From contig JARIHC010000006.1 in NCBI GenBank assembly GCA_029288485.1, positions 124,001 to 188,000 on the forward strand: a stretch of DNA of 64,000 nt. The letters are read 5' to 3'. The notes below the pieces were generated by a model, which saw only the letters and a program-made list of their open reading frames with translations, was not told where the DNA came from and ran no database searches. Position 1 is the stretch's first letter; every line of letters begins with the position of its first letter. Both the position numbers and the translations under genes were made by a program. Positions 26,034 through 35,196 of the stretch are shown one piece after another. Origin of the DNA: Candidatus Saccharimonadota bacterium (GTDB lineage: Bacteria > Patescibacteriota > Saccharimonadia > Saccharimonadales > UBA4665).

Positions 26034-26894
26034 TTATCCTAGTAGTCCCATGAGATATTTACCGTAACCACTTTTTACTAGCGGTTCGGCAATTTTCTTG
26101 AGCTGGTCTGCATTAATAAAACCCTGTCGATAGGCTACTTCTTCTATGCAACCTACCTTAATGCCGGTGCGCTTTTCCATGACCCTTATATACTCGGAAG
26201 CATCATTCATAGAGTCGAAGGTGCCGGTATCGAGCCAGGCAGAGCCGCGGCCCATGACCTGAACCTTTAGCTTGTCGCGCTTTAAGTATTCTTCGTTAAC
26301 ACTGGTAATTTCCAATTCACCTCGGTCGCTGGGTTGAATATTTTTGGCAATCTCTATGACGTCGTTATCGTAGAAATAAAGACCTGTAACACAGTAATTG
26401 GACTTCGGCTGAGCCGGTTTTTCTTCTATGGATATAGCTTTCATGTTATCGTCGAACTCTACCACTCCGTAGCGTTCCGGGTCAGACACCTCGTAAGCAA
26501 ATACAACACCACCTTCGGGATTAACACATTCCCGCAGGCTGTCGCCGAAGGCTTCACCATAAAATATATTATCGCCGAGAATCAAAGAAACGCTATCGTC
26601 GCCAATAAAATCCTCGCCAATTATGAAAGCCTGAGCCAGACCTTCCGGCTTAGGCTGGACGGCGTATTCCAGGTTGATGCCAATGTCGTCTCCGTCGCCA
26701 AGCAGGCGCTGGAACTGGGCCTGGTCTTCTGGCGTGGTGATGATCAGAATGTCCTGAATGCCCGCCTGCATCAATGTGCCCAGAGGGTAGTAGACCATCG
26801 GCTTGTCATAAATAGGCATGATCTGTTTGGAAATGCCTTTAGTGATAGGGTAGAGACGGGTGCCTGATCCGCCTGCTAAAATGATTCCTTTCAA
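26034..26894 (-). CDS. rmlA: Glucose-1-phosphate thymidylyltransferase
   Basis: RmlA makes dTDP-glucose from glucose-1-phosphate and dTTP, the first step to dTDP-rhamnose. The protein begins [17 protein letters not shown], the nucleotide-binding signature. It contains [19 protein letters not shown], the [10 protein letters not shown] metal site and [14 protein letters not shown] place the start at TTG 26894, which has a strong AGGAGG seven bases upstream and gives 286 residues, the normal length. A longer reading from ATG 26993 would add 33 residues not found in typical RmlA. It lies downstream of rmlB-rmlC-rmlD on the same strand, in one operon. Confidence 0.93.
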   Translation of the reverse strand: MKGIILAGGSGTRLYPITKGISKQIMPIYDKPMVYYPLGTLMQAGIQDILIITTPEDQAQFQRLLGDGDDIGINLEYAVQPKPEGLAQAFIIGEDFIGDDSVSLILGDNIFYGEAFGDSLRECVNPEGGVVFAYEVSDPERYGVVEFDDNMKAISIEEKPAQPKSNYCVTGLYFYDNDVIEIAKNIQPSDRGELEITSVNEEYLKRDKLKVQVMGRGSAWLDTGTFDSMNDASEYIRVMEKRTGIKVGCIEEVAYRQGFINADQLKKIAEPLVKSGYGKYLMGLLG

Positions 26895-26996
26895 CGCGAC
26901 CTCCTCATCATTTATGCATATCTCCTGTTTAGTCTCAACCTCGCTGTTTGCTATCAGCTCCCCACCCATGGCTTCGGGAGCTAAGGCTTCCATGGT

Positions 26997-27851
26997 TCAG
27001 GCTAACTCCTTTTCTACATACTTTCTCAAATCTTCTTGCCAGTCACGCGGCTTAAAACCGGTTGCTTCTATTTTATCAAGCGCCAGCGTACTTTCTAGAG
27101 GGCGTTTGGCCGCCTGCGGCTTATCGGCGAAGTATTCTCCGGTTGTGGTGTCCGTAACTTTCAAATCGTCAAAGCCGGCGTCTTTGAAAATAGCGCGGGT
27201 AATATCTGCCCAACTAGCTAACTCGCCGCCGTTACTTACGTTATAAGTGCCATAAGGCACTTCGCGGCTTAGCAGATGATCAATTGCGCGGACTAATTCG
27301 CTAGTAAAGGTTAATCTGCCTATCTGGTCGGCAACTACCACAGGGCTAATGCCTTTTTTGCCCACTGCCAGCATGGTCCGGACGAAGTTTTTGCCGTCAC
27401 CAATTACCCAGCTGGTGCGGATAATGTAGTGTTTTGGAACTCTGCCGGCCTGTTCGTCGCCGGCGGCTTTGCTTTTGCCGTACTCAGACAGTGGAGATAT
27501 CGGCTCGTCTTCGTTATGCGGCGATTTTGTTCCGTCAAAGACATATTCCGTAGAAATGTGAACGAGAGTTATATCATGCGCGGTAGCAATTTCCGCTAGA
27601 TTCTTAACCCCGTTTCGGTTTACATCCCAGGCAGTTGTTTTGCCGCCATCGCTTTCGGCTCCATCTACGTTAGTATAGGCAGCGGCGTTGAAAATGACTT
27701 TAACGTTGCTCCAGTCAAAATTATTAACTGCTTCGGCATTAGTTATATCAAGCTTGTCGCTATCTACACCTACGGCGTTCGGATATTTTTGCTGCAGCGC
27801 ACGGCCCAGTTGGCCGTTGGAGCCAATAATTACAAAAGTTCTATCGTCCAT
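26997..27851 (-). CDS. rmlD: dTDP-4-dehydrorhamnose reductase
   Basis: RmlD performs the last step, reducing dTDP-4-keto-rhamnose with NAD(P)H. The 284-residue protein has the Rossmann start FVIIGSNGQLGRALQ, the substrate-site stretch STEYVFDGTKSPHNE and the catalytic Y-x-x-x-K in EYGKSKAAGDE. YIIRTSWVIGDGKNFV follows. Its start lies two bases after the rmlC stop. The rmlD-to-rmlA gap of about 100 bases holds only the rmlA ribosome binding site. Confidence 0.95.
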   Translation of the reverse strand: MDDRTFVIIGSNGQLGRALQQKYPNAVGVDSDKLDITNAEAVNNFDWSNVKVIFNAAAYTNVDGAESDGGKTTAWDVNRNGVKNLAEIATAHDITLVHISTEYVFDGTKSPHNEDEPISPLSEYGKSKAAGDEQAGRVPKHYIIRTSWVIGDGKNFVRTMLAVGKKGISPVVVADQIGRLTFTSELVRAIDHLLSREVPYGTYNVSNGGELASWADITRAIFKDAGFDDLKVTDTTTGEYFADKPQAAKRPLESTLALDKIEATGFKPRDWQEDLRKYVEKELA

Positions 27852-27853
27852 AG

Positions 27854-28405
27854 TTAAAACTCCATTGGCGTTACGTCCTTGAACAGAGGATTGTTAGTAT
27901 CTTTCTCGGATACGATTGCCTCGTCTTGGCCGATCGGCCAGTCAATCTTAAGAGCAGGATCAAACAAGTTAACGGCAGCGTACTTGGCGTCCGCAGACCA
28001 ATGTGCGTTCACAAGGTATGTATAGGTAACGTTATTTTCTAGGGCCTGGTAGCCGTTGGCCACGCCGCGCGGCACGAACACGGCTTTTTCGGGCGTTAGC
28101 TCCATGGTGTGAACTTTGCCGAAGCTGTCGCCCTTGCGAAGATCCACCCAAGCGCAAAAAACCTTGCCGTAAGCCATCGATATAAATTTTTCCCACGGCT
28201 CAGCGTGCAGGCCGCGGGTAGCACCTTTTTGAGCGTTAAACGAAAAGTTGTTCTGGACAATCTCGAACTTTGGCAGGCCGAGTGCCTCGAGCTTCTCTTT
28301 CTGGTAGTTTTCTTTGAACCAACCGCGGCTGTCGCCGTGGAGCACCAGGTCTATTTCGTAAAAGCCAGGAATGTCGGTCGGGCGCACAGATAGATCGTCA
28401 GCCAC
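27854..28405 (-). CDS. rmlC: dTDP-4-dehydrorhamnose 3,5-epimerase
   Basis: RmlC epimerises C3 and C5 of the 4-keto-6-deoxy-glucose intermediate. The cupin-type protein shows DIPGFYEIDLVLHGDSRGWF, the NNFSFNAQKGATRGLHAEP stretch with the catalytic histidine, and FVPRGVANGYQAL. I start at GTG 28403-28405, which follows the rmlB stop by two bases and has GGAG five bases upstream, giving 183 residues. A longer reading from 28492 would overlap rmlB by 85 bases and is unlikely. Confidence 0.94.
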   Translation of the reverse strand: MADDLSVRPTDIPGFYEIDLVLHGDSRGWFKENYQKEKLEALGLPKFEIVQNNFSFNAQKGATRGLHAEPWEKFISMAYGKVFCAWVDLRKGDSFGKVHTMELTPEKAVFVPRGVANGYQALENNVTYTYLVNAHWSADAKYAAVNLFDPALKIDWPIGQDEAIVSEKDTNNPLFKDVTPMEF

Positions 28406-28407
28406 TT

Positions 28408-29415
28408 CTACTCCACATCCTTTTTCATAAACTCGGGCACATAAAAATCTTTCATATATGGTTGCCACCAAGCTTCGTTGTTCTTGTACCATTCAATGGT
28501 TTGGCGCACGCCTTCTTCGAAAGTGACGCTGGGTTCGTAGCCTAACTCACGGGACAACTTAGAGTGGTCAATAGCGTAGCGGCGATCATGGCCGGGCCGG
28601 TCAGTTACAAACTTTTTCAGACTCTCTGGCTTGCCAAGGATGGACAGCACTGTGTCGGCAATTTGGATACCGTTTTGTTCCTGGCCGCCCCCCACGCAGT
28701 ACGTTTCGCCGGCTTTGCCTTTATGGAGAATTAAGTCGATCGCTCGGCAGTGGTCTAGCACATACAAATAGTCGCGGACACTTTTGCCATCGCCGTAAAT
28801 GGTTACCGGCTTATCGTTCATGGCCATCAATGTAAATACCGGTACGATATTTTCCGGCACCTGGTAAGGGCCGTAGTTGTTAGAACAATTGCTAATAGTT
28901 ACGTCCAGGCCGTAAGTATGGAAATAAGATCGCACCAAATGATCGCTGCCAGCTTTAGTGGCCGAGTAAGGGCTGCGCGGGTCGTAAGGCGTTTGTTCGC
29001 TAAATTTGTCATTTGATTCAAGCTCCAAGCTACCGAATACCTCGTCAGTTGAAACATGGTGGAAGCGCTTAACGCCATGATCACGGCTTAGGCGCAGCAA
29101 TATGTTTGTGGCTAGTACATTGCTGTTTACGAAGGTGTCAGGATTTTCAATTGAGCGGTCTACATTGGTTTCGGCGGCAAAGTGGGCTACGTAATCAAAG
29201 CCCTTTTCAAATAGCGGAGCAAGTTTAGATTCTTCTATCAGATCGAACTCATGAAACTCTATATCGTTTCTAACACTGGCAAGGTTTTCAATATTGCCTT
29301 GCTGATTAAGCTTATCTACCACAGTTATCTGATAATCGGGGTAGTGTTCCCGCAAATAATGAACGAAGTTTGAGCCAATAAAACCAGCGCCGCCGGTAAC
29401 GAGAATTTTCTTCAT
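28408..29415 (-). CDS. rmlB: dTDP-glucose 4,6-dehydratase
   Basis: RmlB converts dTDP-glucose to dTDP-4-keto-6-deoxyglucose using tightly bound NAD. The 335-residue extended SDR has ILVTGGAGFIGSNFVHYL, HFAAETNVDRSIENP and VSTDEVFGSLE with the catalytic Asp-Glu pair. The Y-x-x-x-K follows in PYSATKAGSDHLV. It is the first gene of the rmlB-rmlC-rmlD-rmlA unit. It diverges from the nucleotidyltransferase gene across a 41-base gap. Confidence 0.96.
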   Translation of the reverse strand: MKKILVTGGAGFIGSNFVHYLREHYPDYQITVVDKLNQQGNIENLASVRNDIEFHEFDLIEESKLAPLFEKGFDYVAHFAAETNVDRSIENPDTFVNSNVLATNILLRLSRDHGVKRFHHVSTDEVFGSLELESNDKFSEQTPYDPRSPYSATKAGSDHLVRSYFHTYGLDVTISNCSNNYGPYQVPENIVPVFTLMAMNDKPVTIYGDGKSVRDYLYVLDHCRAIDLILHKGKAGETYCVGGGQEQNGIQIADTVLSILGKPESLKKFVTDRPGHDRRYAIDHSKLSRELGYEPSVTFEEGVRQTIEWYKNNEAWWQPYMKDFYVPEFMKKDVE

Positions 29416-29444
29416 ATTTCCGAACCATTATACCGCACGTTTGA

Positions 29445-29450
29445 TATAAT
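29445..29450 (+). promoter_or_regulatory. -10 element giving a leaderless start at GTG 29457
   Basis: A perfect TATAAT ends six bases before the GTG start codon. No -35 match is obvious and no ribosome binding site can fit, so transcription would begin at or next to the GTG. Confidence 0.6.
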
Positions 29451-29456
29451 TCCGAC

Positions 29457-29954
29457 GTGAATAAAGAAGAATGGGGCGCTAGAATTGTGTCTCTTGACGA
29501 ATTTGAAGAGCTAAGGCCAAAGCTAGGCAAAATTGTTGCTACCAGTGGCGGCTTTGATCCTATTCACCCGGGCCATATCAGCTGCATCATCGACAGCAAA
29601 AAATACGGCGATACTTTAGTAGTAATAGTTAACGGGGATGCGTTCTTAACTGCCAAAAAAGGGCACCCCTTTCAAGATCTCCAAACCCGCAGCCTGATAG
29701 TGAGCGGTATCGTCGGCGTAGACTATGTAATTCCGTTTGAAATCGAGGACGATCAAACTGTTTCCAGGGCCCTAGAGGCTATTAAGCCAAACATTTTTAC
29801 CAAAGGCGGCGATCGTAAAGACAAAGAAAGTCTACCTGAGTGGGAAACTTGCCAGAAAAATAATATTGAAGTGGTTTTCAACGTTGGCGAGAAGAAGAAA
29901 TGGTCCAGCAGTTGGTTTCTGAATCGATGGAATAAACGTAGTAAGAAAGTATAA
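29457..29954 (+). CDS. Cytidylyltransferase-like nucleotidyltransferase (HldE-C/RfaE type)
   Basis: A 165-residue nucleotidyltransferase with the H-x-G-H-type motif in TSGGFDPIHPGHISCI, the turn VVIVNGDAFLTAKKG and TKGGDRKDKESLPEWE near the end of the fold. This resembles the adenylyltransferase domain of HldE/RfaE and glycerol-3-phosphate cytidylyltransferases. It would activate a sugar- or polyol-phosphate. It is followed 11 bases later by a HAD phosphatase gene, as in heptose-type pathways, but no kinase or isomerase is beside it. Substrate is unresolved. It starts with GTG, and the mRNA looks leaderless. Confidence 0.8.
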   Translation: MNKEEWGARIVSLDEFEELRPKLGKIVATSGGFDPIHPGHISCIIDSKKYGDTLVVIVNGDAFLTAKKGHPFQDLQTRSLIVSGIVGVDYVIPFEIEDDQTVSRALEAIKPNIFTKGGDRKDKESLPEWETCQKNNIEVVFNVGEKKKWSSSWFLNRWNKRSKKV

Positions 29955-29965
29955 TAGAGGGTAGC

Positions 29966-30745
29966 GTGAAAAAACTTATAGCTTTTGATCTAGACGGAAC
30001 CTTAGCGCCCAGCAAATCTACACTGCCAAAACGCATGGCCGAACTTTTGAATAAACTGCTCGAGAATTTTGAAGTCTGTATTATATCAGGCGGCAAATAC
30101 CAGCTTTTCCAGAAACAAGTGTTGACCCAAATAACTGATGATCCTCAGCTTCTCAAGCGGTTACATCTTATGCCGACAAGCGGCACGCGTTACTACAGTT
30201 ACGACATGAAAAACCGCGAGTGGAAGTTAGAATATGCTGAGGATTTTACGCCTGAGCAGAGAAAGAAAATCATTAAGGCGCTAGAGGAAGGTTTGGAGCA
30301 TGCGGGCCTGAAGCAATCCAAAACATACGGCGATATTATCGAGGACCGCGGCAGCCAAATTACGGTGAGTGTTTTTGGCCAGGAAATAATCGACGCGCTA
30401 GGCGACGAGGGTTTACGGATAAAAGAAGAGTGGGATCCAGACAACTCCAAAAAGCACAAGTTGCGCGAGACGGTAGCACCCAAGATCCCAGAATTCCAAG
30501 TTCGTGTGGGCGGTCTGACTGGCGTTGACGTAACCAAACCGGGTATTGATAAAGCCTACGGCATGGAAAAACTCATGGCGACAACAGGTCTGGAGAAAAA
30601 AGACATTCTATATATAGGCGACCGTATTGTGGAAGGTGGCAACGACTACGCCGTTTATAAAATGGGTATTGAATGTATCTCAGTCAGAAACTGGGAAGAC
30701 ACTGCTTACGCTACAGAAGGCATTGTCAAAGCTATTCAACAGTAA
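29966..30745 (+). CDS. HAD-IIB phosphatase/phosphomannomutase-like protein
   Basis: A 259-residue HAD protein with motif I LIAFDLDGTLAPSKSTL, motif II VCIISGGKYQLF, a C2 cap of the IIB type, and motif IV LYIGDRIVEGGNDYAVYKMG. The last motif and the cap are reminiscent of eukaryotic-type phosphomannomutases and sucrose-phosphate phosphatases. It could be a mutase or a sugar phosphatase. The start is GTG with GAGGG upstream. It forms a unit with the nucleotidyltransferase gene and overlaps the 3' end of convergent glmS by 14 bases. Confidence 0.8.
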   Translation: MKKLIAFDLDGTLAPSKSTLPKRMAELLNKLLENFEVCIISGGKYQLFQKQVLTQITDDPQLLKRLHLMPTSGTRYYSYDMKNREWKLEYAEDFTPEQRKKIIKALEEGLEHAGLKQSKTYGDIIEDRGSQITVSVFGQEIIDALGDEGLRIKEEWDPDNSKKHKLRETVAPKIPEFQVRVGGLTGVDVTKPGIDKAYGMEKLMATTGLEKKDILYIGDRIVEGGNDYAVYKMGIECISVRNWEDTAYATEGIVKAIQQ

Positions 30746-32561
30746 CCGACTTAGCCAGGTTGCGCGGTTGGTCAACATTCAGGCCTTTTTCTACGGCTAC
30801 GTGGTAAGCGAAAAGCTGCAGGGCAATAGAATTTAGTATCGGTTGAGTTTGTTCTAGGCTGGCCGGTACGTAAATGACGTCGTCGGCTGTTTGCTCGACT
30901 TCTTTATTCCCAGCTGTTGCTAATGCCAGAACAGGTCCGCGCCGGGCGCGGATTTCTTCTATATTAGACATAGTTTTTTCGAGCTGCGGGTTGTCGGTAG
31001 CAAGAGCGACTGTAGGGAAGTCTTCGTCGATCATAGCCAGCGGCCCATGCTTCATTTCGCCAGCACCATAGCCCTCGGCATGTATATAACTTACTTCCTT
31101 GAGCTTAAGAGCGCCCTCTAAGGCAACCGGGTAATTATAGCCCCTGCCAATAAATAAGAAATTTTTATAATCAGCGTACTTTTTGGCGGCAGCTTGGATA
31201 GCTGACGTATCAGCCAGCATAGCTTCGATTTTCTCAGGCAAAGCAACCAGCTCTTCCATAAGCGGCTTGTTGAGTGTGTTGCTTTTTTCCGCTAGAGCCA
31301 TAGCTACCTCTGTTAACACAGTGACCTGAGAGGTAAATGCTTTAGTGCTGGCGACGGCTATTTCTGGCCCGGCGTGACAGTAAACACCGGCGTCAGTATT
31401 GCGGTAGATTCGCGAGCCCAAGCTATTTACAATACCGAGCTTGAGCATAGCAAGTTCATCAGCTTTCTTTAGAGCGCCGATGGTATCAGCCGTTTCGCCC
31501 GACTGTGAAATAGCTATCACGGTAGTATTTTTGTCAAACGGCTCGTTTCTGTACACAAACTCGGAAGCTTGTTGGACTTCTACTGGAATACCGGCGATTT
31601 CTTCAATCAATTGTTCGCCGATAAGACCGGCATAATATGAGGTGCCGCAGGCTACAATAACAATACGGCTAGTATCTTTTATCCGTTCTTCTACGGACTC
31701 CAGCCCTCCAAGCTTCACCAAGTTGTCTTCTGGATGGATACGGCCGCGGGTGGCATCACGGACGGTTTCGGCCGACTCAAATATTTCCTTTAGCATGTAA
31801 TGTTCAAATTCGCCCTTGCCGACTTTCTTTTCGATATCCTCGATATCTTCCGGCACGCGGACTACGCTGCCTGAGTCTTTCACGCTAGTTATTCGCGGCG
31901 GTTCATCGGCGATTAAGCGGACCATATCATGGTCCTCAAGGAAAGTAGCCTGCTTAGTAGTGCCGGCAAAGACTACCGTGTCAGAGGCAGCAATATGTTC
32001 ATGGCCGTTTACGCCTAGCACAAGCGGACTGCTGAATTTAGCCGCATATAAAGCACCTGGGTCTTGGTCTGTCAGCGCTAGAACCGCATAAGCGCCGACT
32101 AGGCGGCCGAGCGCCTGGCGAAAAGCATTTTCTGGTTCGGCTCCCTCGGCTAGATAGTAATCAAACAGGTGAGGGATAACTTCGGTGTCAGTTTGAGAAG
32201 AAAAACTGTAGCCATTGTATGTCAGCTCGGCTCTAAGTTGTTTGTAGTTTTCTATGGTGCCGTTGCAAACGGAAGCGATAGTTCCGGTTTCGTTAGTATG
32301 TGGATGTGCGTTTGGCATGTTAACTGGACCGTGCGTGGCCCAGCGATTATGCCCAATAGCCGTTTCTGCTATCGTCGCGTTAACATCGAATTGTTTACGA
32401 AGATTACCCGGCGCGCCTATAGTCTTAACGACTTCCAGCTGTCCATCGTTCTGCATAGCAATACCAGCCGAATCGTATCCTCGGTATTGCAACGTCTCCA
32501 GGCCTTCAACTACCAGGCCTGGCGTATTAACATGACCAACACAACCGGCAATGCCGCACAC
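30732..32561 (-). CDS. glmS: Glutamine-fructose-6-phosphate aminotransferase (isomerising)
   Basis: GlmS makes glucosamine-6-phosphate, the entry to UDP-GlcNAc for wall and surface glycans. The 609-residue protein begins MCGIAGCVG, with the N-terminal Cys nucleophile of the class II glutaminase. It has GHNRWATHGPVN and CNGTIENYKQL. Two SIS domains follow, with GCGTSYYAGL replaced here by ACGTSYYAG, SQSGETADTIGALK, and the C-terminal LAKSVTVE. Its length matches the E. coli enzyme. It starts six bases after the preceding glycosyltransferase gene and ends in a short convergent overlap. Confidence 0.97.
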   Translation of the reverse strand: MCGIAGCVGHVNTPGLVVEGLETLQYRGYDSAGIAMQNDGQLEVVKTIGAPGNLRKQFDVNATIAETAIGHNRWATHGPVNMPNAHPHTNETGTIASVCNGTIENYKQLRAELTYNGYSFSSQTDTEVIPHLFDYYLAEGAEPENAFRQALGRLVGAYAVLALTDQDPGALYAAKFSSPLVLGVNGHEHIAASDTVVFAGTTKQATFLEDHDMVRLIADEPPRITSVKDSGSVVRVPEDIEDIEKKVGKGEFEHYMLKEIFESAETVRDATRGRIHPEDNLVKLGGLESVEERIKDTSRIVIVACGTSYYAGLIGEQLIEEIAGIPVEVQQASEFVYRNEPFDKNTTVIAISQSGETADTIGALKKADELAMLKLGIVNSLGSRIYRNTDAGVYCHAGPEIAVASTKAFTSQVTVLTEVAMALAEKSNTLNKPLMEELVALPEKIEAMLADTSAIQAAAKKYADYKNFLFIGRGYNYPVALEGALKLKEVSYIHAEGYGAGEMKHGPLAMIDEDFPTVALATDNPQLEKTMSNIEEIRARRGPVLALATAGNKEVEQTADDVIYVPASLEQTQPILNSIALQLFAYHVAVEKGLNVDQPRNLAKSVTVE

Positions 32562-32567
32562 GGTTAG

Positions 32568-33701
32568 TTACTCCCTGTCTCCCACCAACCGTTTGATTGT
32601 ATTTTGCAAGTTTTTACGGAAATTGTCAACCGAAAACTGCTCGGCATGTTTAGCTATGGCCTCGTGGTCAAAATCTTTCTTCATGGCTGCTTCCAGAGTA
32701 TTGCGCAGGTTGCCTACAGTTTGCTGATCAAAAAACATGCCTGTTTTGCCTGGTATCACATAATCCAATGCGCCGCCTTTCTTGTAGGCGATGACCGGCG
32801 TGCCTGCTGCCATAGCTTCTACGGCTACAATGCCAAAATCGTCCATGTTGGGCATTATAAAACCTAATGCGGATTGGAAGTGCTCGATGATATCGTGGTC
32901 GTTTACATCAGTTAAGAAGGTTACGCCGCGGCCAGCTAGTTTTCGGAGGCGACCGTTATCAGGGCCGTCGCCAATTACTATTAGCGGGACTTTGAGTTGA
33001 TTGCAAGCCTCGATTGCTAGATCAAAGCGTTTATAAGGCGACTGCCGGCCGGCAATTATAAAGCCGTGCCTAAGCGGCTGTTCACCTTTAACCTTAAAGC
33101 GCTCTGTTTCCACCGGCGGATGCACGACTACAGCATCACGCTTATAGAATCGTTTAATCATTTCTTTAGTGTGATTAGAGTTGGTTATGTAATGGTCTGG
33201 CCGTTTGGCGGCTTTTAAGTCCCAGCGTCTAAGCGGCCCAACTAGCGTTTTTAAGCCAAGCCTAGCTAACCAGTTGAAGCCGCGCGGAAATCCTGGACGC
33301 TCAAGATATTCTTCGTGCCGCACCCAATAGTAGTGAGTGGGTGAATGGCAGTAACATATATGAACAGCATCTTTGCGCCGCTTAACGTCTTTGGCTTCGG
33401 CACCGCTGCTAGACAGTATTAAATCGTATTCGCTTAGGTCCATATGGCTAAAAGTCCAAGCCCTGAGCATTGGTAAGAACTTCTTGAGGCTCTTGGGTAG
33501 TTTTTGCAGCCAGCTGGCGCGGATGTCTAGGTCCTCGACACCTTTAAACTTAAACAAGTCTAAGGCGTCTGGGTCATACTGAGAAGTATATATAGGTGCC
33601 TTAGGGTATAGCCGATGCATTTCTAGTACTACCCGTTCGGCGCCGCCAATTCCAACCAGCCAATCGCATACAATAGCCACCTTCGGTTTCTTTGCTGCCA
33701 C
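32568..33701 (-). CDS. GT-B glycosyltransferase, family 4
   Basis: A 377-residue transferase. It begins VAAKKPKVAIVCDWLVGIGGAERV, the GT4 glycine loop. It has HICYCHSPTHYYWVRHEEY, YITNSNHTKEMIKRFY and the donor-site FIMPNMDDFGIVAVEAMAAG carrying the acidic pair. This style is close to mannosyl- or galactosyltransferases that follow the priming enzyme in capsule loci. I start at GTG 33699-33701, which shares one base with the upstream stop and has AGAGGAG seven bases upstream. A longer ATG reading at 33734 has no such site. It is coupled to the priming transferase gene and probably adds the second sugar. Confidence 0.88.
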   Translation of the reverse strand: MAAKKPKVAIVCDWLVGIGGAERVVLEMHRLYPKAPIYTSQYDPDALDLFKFKGVEDLDIRASWLQKLPKSLKKFLPMLRAWTFSHMDLSEYDLILSSSGAEAKDVKRRKDAVHICYCHSPTHYYWVRHEEYLERPGFPRGFNWLARLGLKTLVGPLRRWDLKAAKRPDHYITNSNHTKEMIKRFYKRDAVVVHPPVETERFKVKGEQPLRHGFIIAGRQSPYKRFDLAIEACNQLKVPLIVIGDGPDNGRLRKLAGRGVTFLTDVNDHDIIEHFQSALGFIMPNMDDFGIVAVEAMAAGTPVIAYKKGGALDYVIPGKTGMFFDQQTVGNLRNTLEAAMKKDFDHEAIAKHAEQFSVDNFRKNLQNTIKRLVGDRE

Positions 33702-35140
33702 TAAACGGCTCCTCTGTGGAACAATACTATCCAAATAGTTTTAATAAATATCACCAGATCGCCTAGCACGCTCCAGTTCTGGGCGTAGTATATGTCTAAT
33801 TTGCGGCGCTCATCATAACTTATGTTGCGGCGGCCTGATACTTGCGCTAGGCCCGTCAAGCCGGATTTAACGCTCAAAATAGTGTGGCGTTTATCGTACA
33901 TATCCAACTCTTGGGGGATTAATGCCCGCGGCCCGACCAAGCTGATATCGCCGCGGACGACGTTAATAAGCTGCGGCAGCTCGTCCAGACTGGCGCGTCT
34001 TAAGAAACTCCCTAGTGTGGTCACTCTGGGATCATCTGGCATCTGGTCGCCATTAGCCCGGTAAGCCTTGATAAGTTCCGGCCGGCCCATTTTCTCAAAG
34101 GCTTGCTCTGGAGTAAGGCCGTTATATTCCATTTTATTGGAACGGAATTTAAAAACTTTGAACTTATGGTTAAAGCGCGTTAACCGCGTTTGCCGGAAAA
34201 AAACAGGACCGCCATCGTTTACTTTTACAGCCGCTGCGATTAACAGCATGAATGGAGAGGCAAGAAGCAGCAAAAAGCCGCCTACAGCCAGATCAGTCAG
34301 ACGCTTAGCAACCCGACCCCAACCGACTAAAGCTGTTTGGTGGACAGCAATCACTGGTACCGACTGGAACAAATCTACCTCTATATTGCCTACGAATAGC
34401 TCGCTATTGCCGGGAACGAATCTATAAGCAACATGGTGTTCCTGAGCGTAAGTTAGTATTTCGTCGTTGTTAGCGCTGTCAGCGAATAGCTCGGTTTGAA
34501 TAATAGTGTGCAATTGTTTTTTGGCGAGGTATTTTTTAGCTTCTTGAAAACTGGCAAAAACAGGAAAACCGTTTTGGTCTTTGTGCGGATGCTTGGTGCC
34601 GCCAATCACGCCTATTACTTTATATCCTGTAACAGCTGTGTTAGCCAAACTATTGACGAGTTCGTGAGTAATAGCTGTGTCGCCAACGATTAAAACGTTA
34701 TTAATGCCAATGCCGTAGCTAAAAAGCTGTCGGCGCATGCCCCGTGCGAGGGTGCGAAAAATAAGTACAAAAATAAAGGCTAAGCCGAAGCCGTATACCG
34801 TCACTAGACGGGCCGGAAAAATAGATATATTAAATATATAACTGTAGCTAATAACCAACAAAATGCCGATAAAGCTGCCCACTAGTAGCCGGCCTAGCTC
34901 GCTGAAACGGTGGTCATAAATCCGCGAATGATATAAGCCTAACAATGCAAATATTAAAATCCAGAACGGTAATAGACTAATTAAAGCGAAAATATATGTG
35001 TGGGCCTGGACATCAGCGCTAAGTGGAGTATGGTTGAGCGAAACGCGCAAAATGTAAGCAACGCTAAACGCGACAGTGATAGCTATAGCGTCGCCAATGA
35101 CGAGCGCGAAGTTGTAAAGAAGGGAAGCATTATTTTTCAT
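33701..35140 (-). CDS. Polyprenyl glycosylphosphotransferase (WbaP/WcaJ type)
   Basis: The priming enzyme of glycan assembly, moving a sugar-1-phosphate onto undecaprenyl phosphate. The 479-residue protein has four N-terminal transmembrane segments, a CoA-binding-like Rossmann region (NVLIVGDTAITHEL), a fifth hydrophobic segment near 290, and the catalytic C-terminal domain. That domain shows VFKFRSNKMEYNG, LRRASLDELPQLINVVRGD with the Asp-Glu pair, VGPRALIPQELD and KSGLTGLAQVSGR. I choose ATG 35138-35140; an 18-residue extension would cross a TATACC -10 nine bases upstream. It is the first gene of the 35.1-30.7 kb minus-strand unit. Confidence 0.93.
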   Translation of the reverse strand: MKNNASLLYNFALVIGDAIAITVAFSVAYILRVSLNHTPLSADVQAHTYIFALISLLPFWILIFALLGLYHSRIYDHRFSELGRLLVGSFIGILLVISYSYIFNISIFPARLVTVYGFGLAFIFVLIFRTLARGMRRQLFSYGIGINNVLIVGDTAITHELVNSLANTAVTGYKVIGVIGGTKHPHKDQNGFPVFASFQEAKKYLAKKQLHTIIQTELFADSANNDEILTYAQEHHVAYRFVPGNSELFVGNIEVDLFQSVPVIAVHQTALVGWGRVAKRLTDLAVGGFLLLLASPFMLLIAAAVKVNDGGPVFFRQTRLTRFNHKFKVFKFRSNKMEYNGLTPEQAFEKMGRPELIKAYRANGDQMPDDPRVTTLGSFLRRASLDELPQLINVVRGDISLVGPRALIPQELDMYDKRHTILSVKSGLTGLAQVSGRRNISYDERRKLDIYYAQNWSVLGDLVIFIKTIWIVLFHRGAV

Positions 35141-35196
35141 TGCGAGAAAGGTATACCGGATGAAGACACATCCAGGTATACTAAATTGTAGCATTT

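Noticed and set aside
28406-28492. N-terminal extension of RmlC
   Set aside because: It overlaps rmlB by 85 bases; a GTG with a good Shine-Dalgarno sequence just after the rmlB stop gives the normal length.
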